Shown here in pieces: positions 62,237 to 64,000 of a stretch of DNA of 64,000 nucleotides. The notes beneath the pieces are model-generated. The model had not been told where the DNA came from. It saw only the letters and a list, made by a program, of their open reading frames with translations, and searched no databases. Each line of letters opens with the position of its first letter. Position 1 is the first letter of the stretch. Made by a program: the position numbers and the translations under genes. Origin of the DNA: Streptomyces sp. NBC_00259 (GTDB taxonomy: Bacteria; Actinomycetota; Actinomycetes; Streptomycetales; Streptomycetaceae); contig NZ_CP108080.1 of NCBI RefSeq assembly GCF_036181745.1, forward strand, positions 620,001 to 684,000, written 5' to 3'.

Positions 62237-64000
62237 GCCCGAGCCCGTGGAACCGGCCCTCACGGAGCCGGCGGCAATGCTGCGGCGCGCGCTGGCCGGC
62301 CACGGCTGCGACGCACCGCTCGACGTGAAAGCCCTGGGCCTCCACAACGCGTTCGCCACCGAGCCGCCACGCACCGGGCCGTCCCGGGCCGAGGGACCAC
62401 CGCCCGACGCCTCGACGGCGAACGCGTCCACCGAGGACGCGGCCGCCGACGCGGCCGTGCCCGTACGGATCTACGGGCACCACGCCGTCGTCGGCCCGCT
62501 CTCCCGCACCGGAAGTGCCCGCCGTCCGTGTGTGCACTGCCTGGAGCGACGCTGGCAGGCCGTGCGGTCCGTCGCGCTGCGCGAGGCGCTCGAACTGGGT
62601 TCCGGCACCGAGGCGTCCGGCCCGTCCCCGTACCTCACGCCGTTCACAGCGGACGCGCTGGCCGCGCTGATCGCCACCCTCACCGCACGCGCAGAGGAAG
62701 GCGCCGGCACCGAGGAAGCCGCGGGCACCGAGGAAGGCGCAGGCTCCGAAGAAGCCGCGGGCTCCGAAAACGCCGCGGGCGCCGGCACCTTCCCGCCCGT
62801 CCACGTGATGGACCTGCGTTCCCTGACGGTCCGCCGCTACCCGCTGGTGCCCGATCCCGAGTGCCCGCGCTGCGCCGTGCCGGAGCACGACACGGCCGAG
62901 GCGGCCGCGCTCACGCTGCGCCCCGCGCCGAAGACCGCCGCCGGCAGCTTCCGCGTCCGGTCCATCGACGACTACAACCTGCCGCTCCCGGCCTTCGCCA
63001 ACCCGGTGTGCGGCTCGCTCGGCCCGTCCGTGGTCCTGGACGTCTCCTCGACGTCCACCTCCGCCACGATCGGCTGCTTCTCGATGCGCTCCGGCAGCTA
63101 CCTGCGCGAGACGTTCTGGGGCGGTCACGCCGACACGTTCGGCGACAGCCTGCGCATCGGTGTGCTGGAAGGACTGGAGCGGTACGCCGGGATGCGTGCG
63201 CGCGCCAAGCTCACCAAGGTGCACGACTCGCTGGACGGCCTGCGCACACGCGGCGAGCACGCGCTGGACCCCCGCGACTGCGGGCTGTACTCCGACGCCT
63301 TCCACGAGGCCAATCCGCACGTGAAACCCTTCGCACCCGACCGCGCCATCCCCTGGGTGTGGGGCTGGTCGCTGCGCGACGCCGGGCCCGTCCTCGTACC
63401 CGAGGTGCTGACGTACTACCACGCACCCGGTCTGGAGAACCGGTTCGTCCAGGAGAGCTCCAACGGCTGTGCGTCCGGCGGCTGTCTGGAGGAAGCCGTC
63501 TACTTCGGCCTGATGGAGGTCGTCGAACGCGACGCCTTCCTGCTGACCTGGTACGGGCAGGCCCGGTTGCCCGAGATCGATCCGCACACCAGCAACCGGC
63601 CCGCGACCCGCCAGATGGTCGACCGGCTGGCGATGTACGGCTACGAGGCCCGCTTCTTCGACACACGCATCACCTTCCCCGTCCCCGTCGTCACCGGCGT
63701 CGCCGTCCGCCACGACGGCGGCCTGGGCCGGATGTGCTTCGGCGCCGGGGCCGGGCTCGATCCCGAGGCGGCGCTGGCCGGGGCGCTGTGCGAGATCGCC
63801 ACCGACGCGGTCAACCTCCAGGGCCGCACGGAACGCGACGAACAGCGACTGCGCGCGATGGAGCGGGACTTCTCCCGGGTCGCGGCGCTCCACGACCATC
63901 CGCTCGCCTACGGGATCCCCGAGATGGGCCGTCATGCCGGGTTCCTGCTCGGCGAGCCGGGCGAGCCGCGCCCACCCCTGCGGTCGATGGCCGCCCTCTA
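62226..64000 (+). CDS. YcaO-domain cyclodehydratase (TOMM D protein), incomplete at the right edge
   Basis: At least 591 codons, open to the window end; the ATG at 62226 overlaps the C-protein gene by 11 bases, with GAGGAA upstream. The N-terminal region has two CxxC pairs, Cys102/105 (RPCVHCLERRW) and Cys212/215 (ECPRC), and between them an odd acidic repeat of AGTEE-type pentapeptides (about residues 160-187). The YcaO domain begins near 235: FGDSLRIGVLEGLERYAGMR, SNGCASGGCLEEAVYFGLME and VVERDAFLLTWYGQARLPEI (ATP/Mg ExxE motif), GAGAGLDPEAALAGALCEIA. It uses ATP to activate amide backbones for heterocycle formation. Confidence 0.9.
   Translation, partial: MPTEPEPVEPALTEPAAMLRRALAGHGCDAPLDVKALGLHNAFATEPPRTGPSRAEGPPPDASTANASTEDAAADAAVPVRIYGHHAVVGPLSRTGSARRPCVHCLERRWQAVRSVALREALELGSGTEASGPSPYLTPFTADALAALIATLTARAEEGAGTEEAAGTEEGAGSEEAAGSENAAGAGTFPPVHVMDLRSLTVRRYPLVPDPECPRCAVPEHDTAEAAALTLRPAPKTAAGSFRVRSIDDYNLPLPAFANPVCGSLGPSVVLDVSSTSTSATIGCFSMRSGSYLRETFWGGHADTFGDSLRIGVLEGLERYAGMRARAKLTKVHDSLDGLRTRGEHALDPRDCGLYSDAFHEANPHVKPFAPDRAIPWVWGWSLRDAGPVLVPEVLTYYHAPGLENRFVQESSNGCASGGCLEEAVYFGLMEVVERDAFLLTWYGQARLPEIDPHTSNRPATRQMVDRLAMYGYEARFFDTRITFPVPVVTGVAVRHDGGLGRMCFGAGAGLDPEAALAGALCEIATDAVNLQGRTERDEQRLRAMERDFSRVAALHDHPLAYGIPEMGRHAGFLLGEPGEPRPPLRSMAAL

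Overview
The window is very GC-rich, with GTG and TTG starts, ATGA and GTGA gene overlaps, Tat signals, lipoproteins and many regulators. All of this fits a Streptomyces chromosome, probably an accessory region. No tRNA, rRNA, CRISPR array or intact insertion sequence was seen.

Layout. 1-464: the edge of a decayed MerR-type regulator gene. 465-4341: a VOC protein, an in-frame fusion of a truncated MFS transporter to a truncated carotenoid oxygenase, and its TetR regulator with two matching operators. 4437-7762: a xylose-type sugar ABC transporter. 7973-10801: a two-subunit, Tat-exported molybdenum hydroxylase (isoquinoline oxidoreductase type). 10945-12165: the divergent DUF5997 / HTH-less LysR-domain pair. 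12612-13421: a secreted trypsin. 13763-17652: a three-subunit aldehyde oxidoreductase of the PaoABC type. 17684-18442: an SDR oxidoreductase.

18645-26643 is a sulfur-scavenging locus. Seven minus-strand genes (SsuD-like monooxygenase, GNAT, two substrate-binding proteins, permease, ATPase, SsuE-like flavin reductase) lie behind a 25-codon leader ORF that ends in Cys-Cys and looks leaderless. A second permease gene diverges from it. 26750-33524 holds a DHFR-like protein, a DUF2470 protein under an iron box, an NAD kinase, a large LuxR (LAL) regulator and an epoxide hydrolase.

33722-51452 is a glycan-utilisation locus: LacI regulator, sugar ABC importer, GH39, a glucoamylase-like protein, sulfatase, its formylglycine-generating enzyme (split by a frameshift), GH35, GH13, an EEP-family protein and GH3. 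A shared operator (TGWATGCGCWTNCA-like) sits at every main promoter, so the LacI protein probably controls the whole set, and the sulfatase/FGE pair suggests a sulfated substrate.

51923-56174 contains RidA, HxlR, a chloramphenicol phosphotransferase, a PepSY lipoprotein, a VOC protein and a DUF5996 protein. 56175-57325 is a patchwork of gene fragments (HAD phosphatase without its C-terminus, aldolase without its N-terminus, a short MFS piece). 57630-64000 opens an azole-forming RiPP cluster: a small secreted protein, a SARP activator, a leader-binding cyclodehydratase partner and a YcaO cyclodehydratase that runs off the right edge. No precursor peptide is visible yet.
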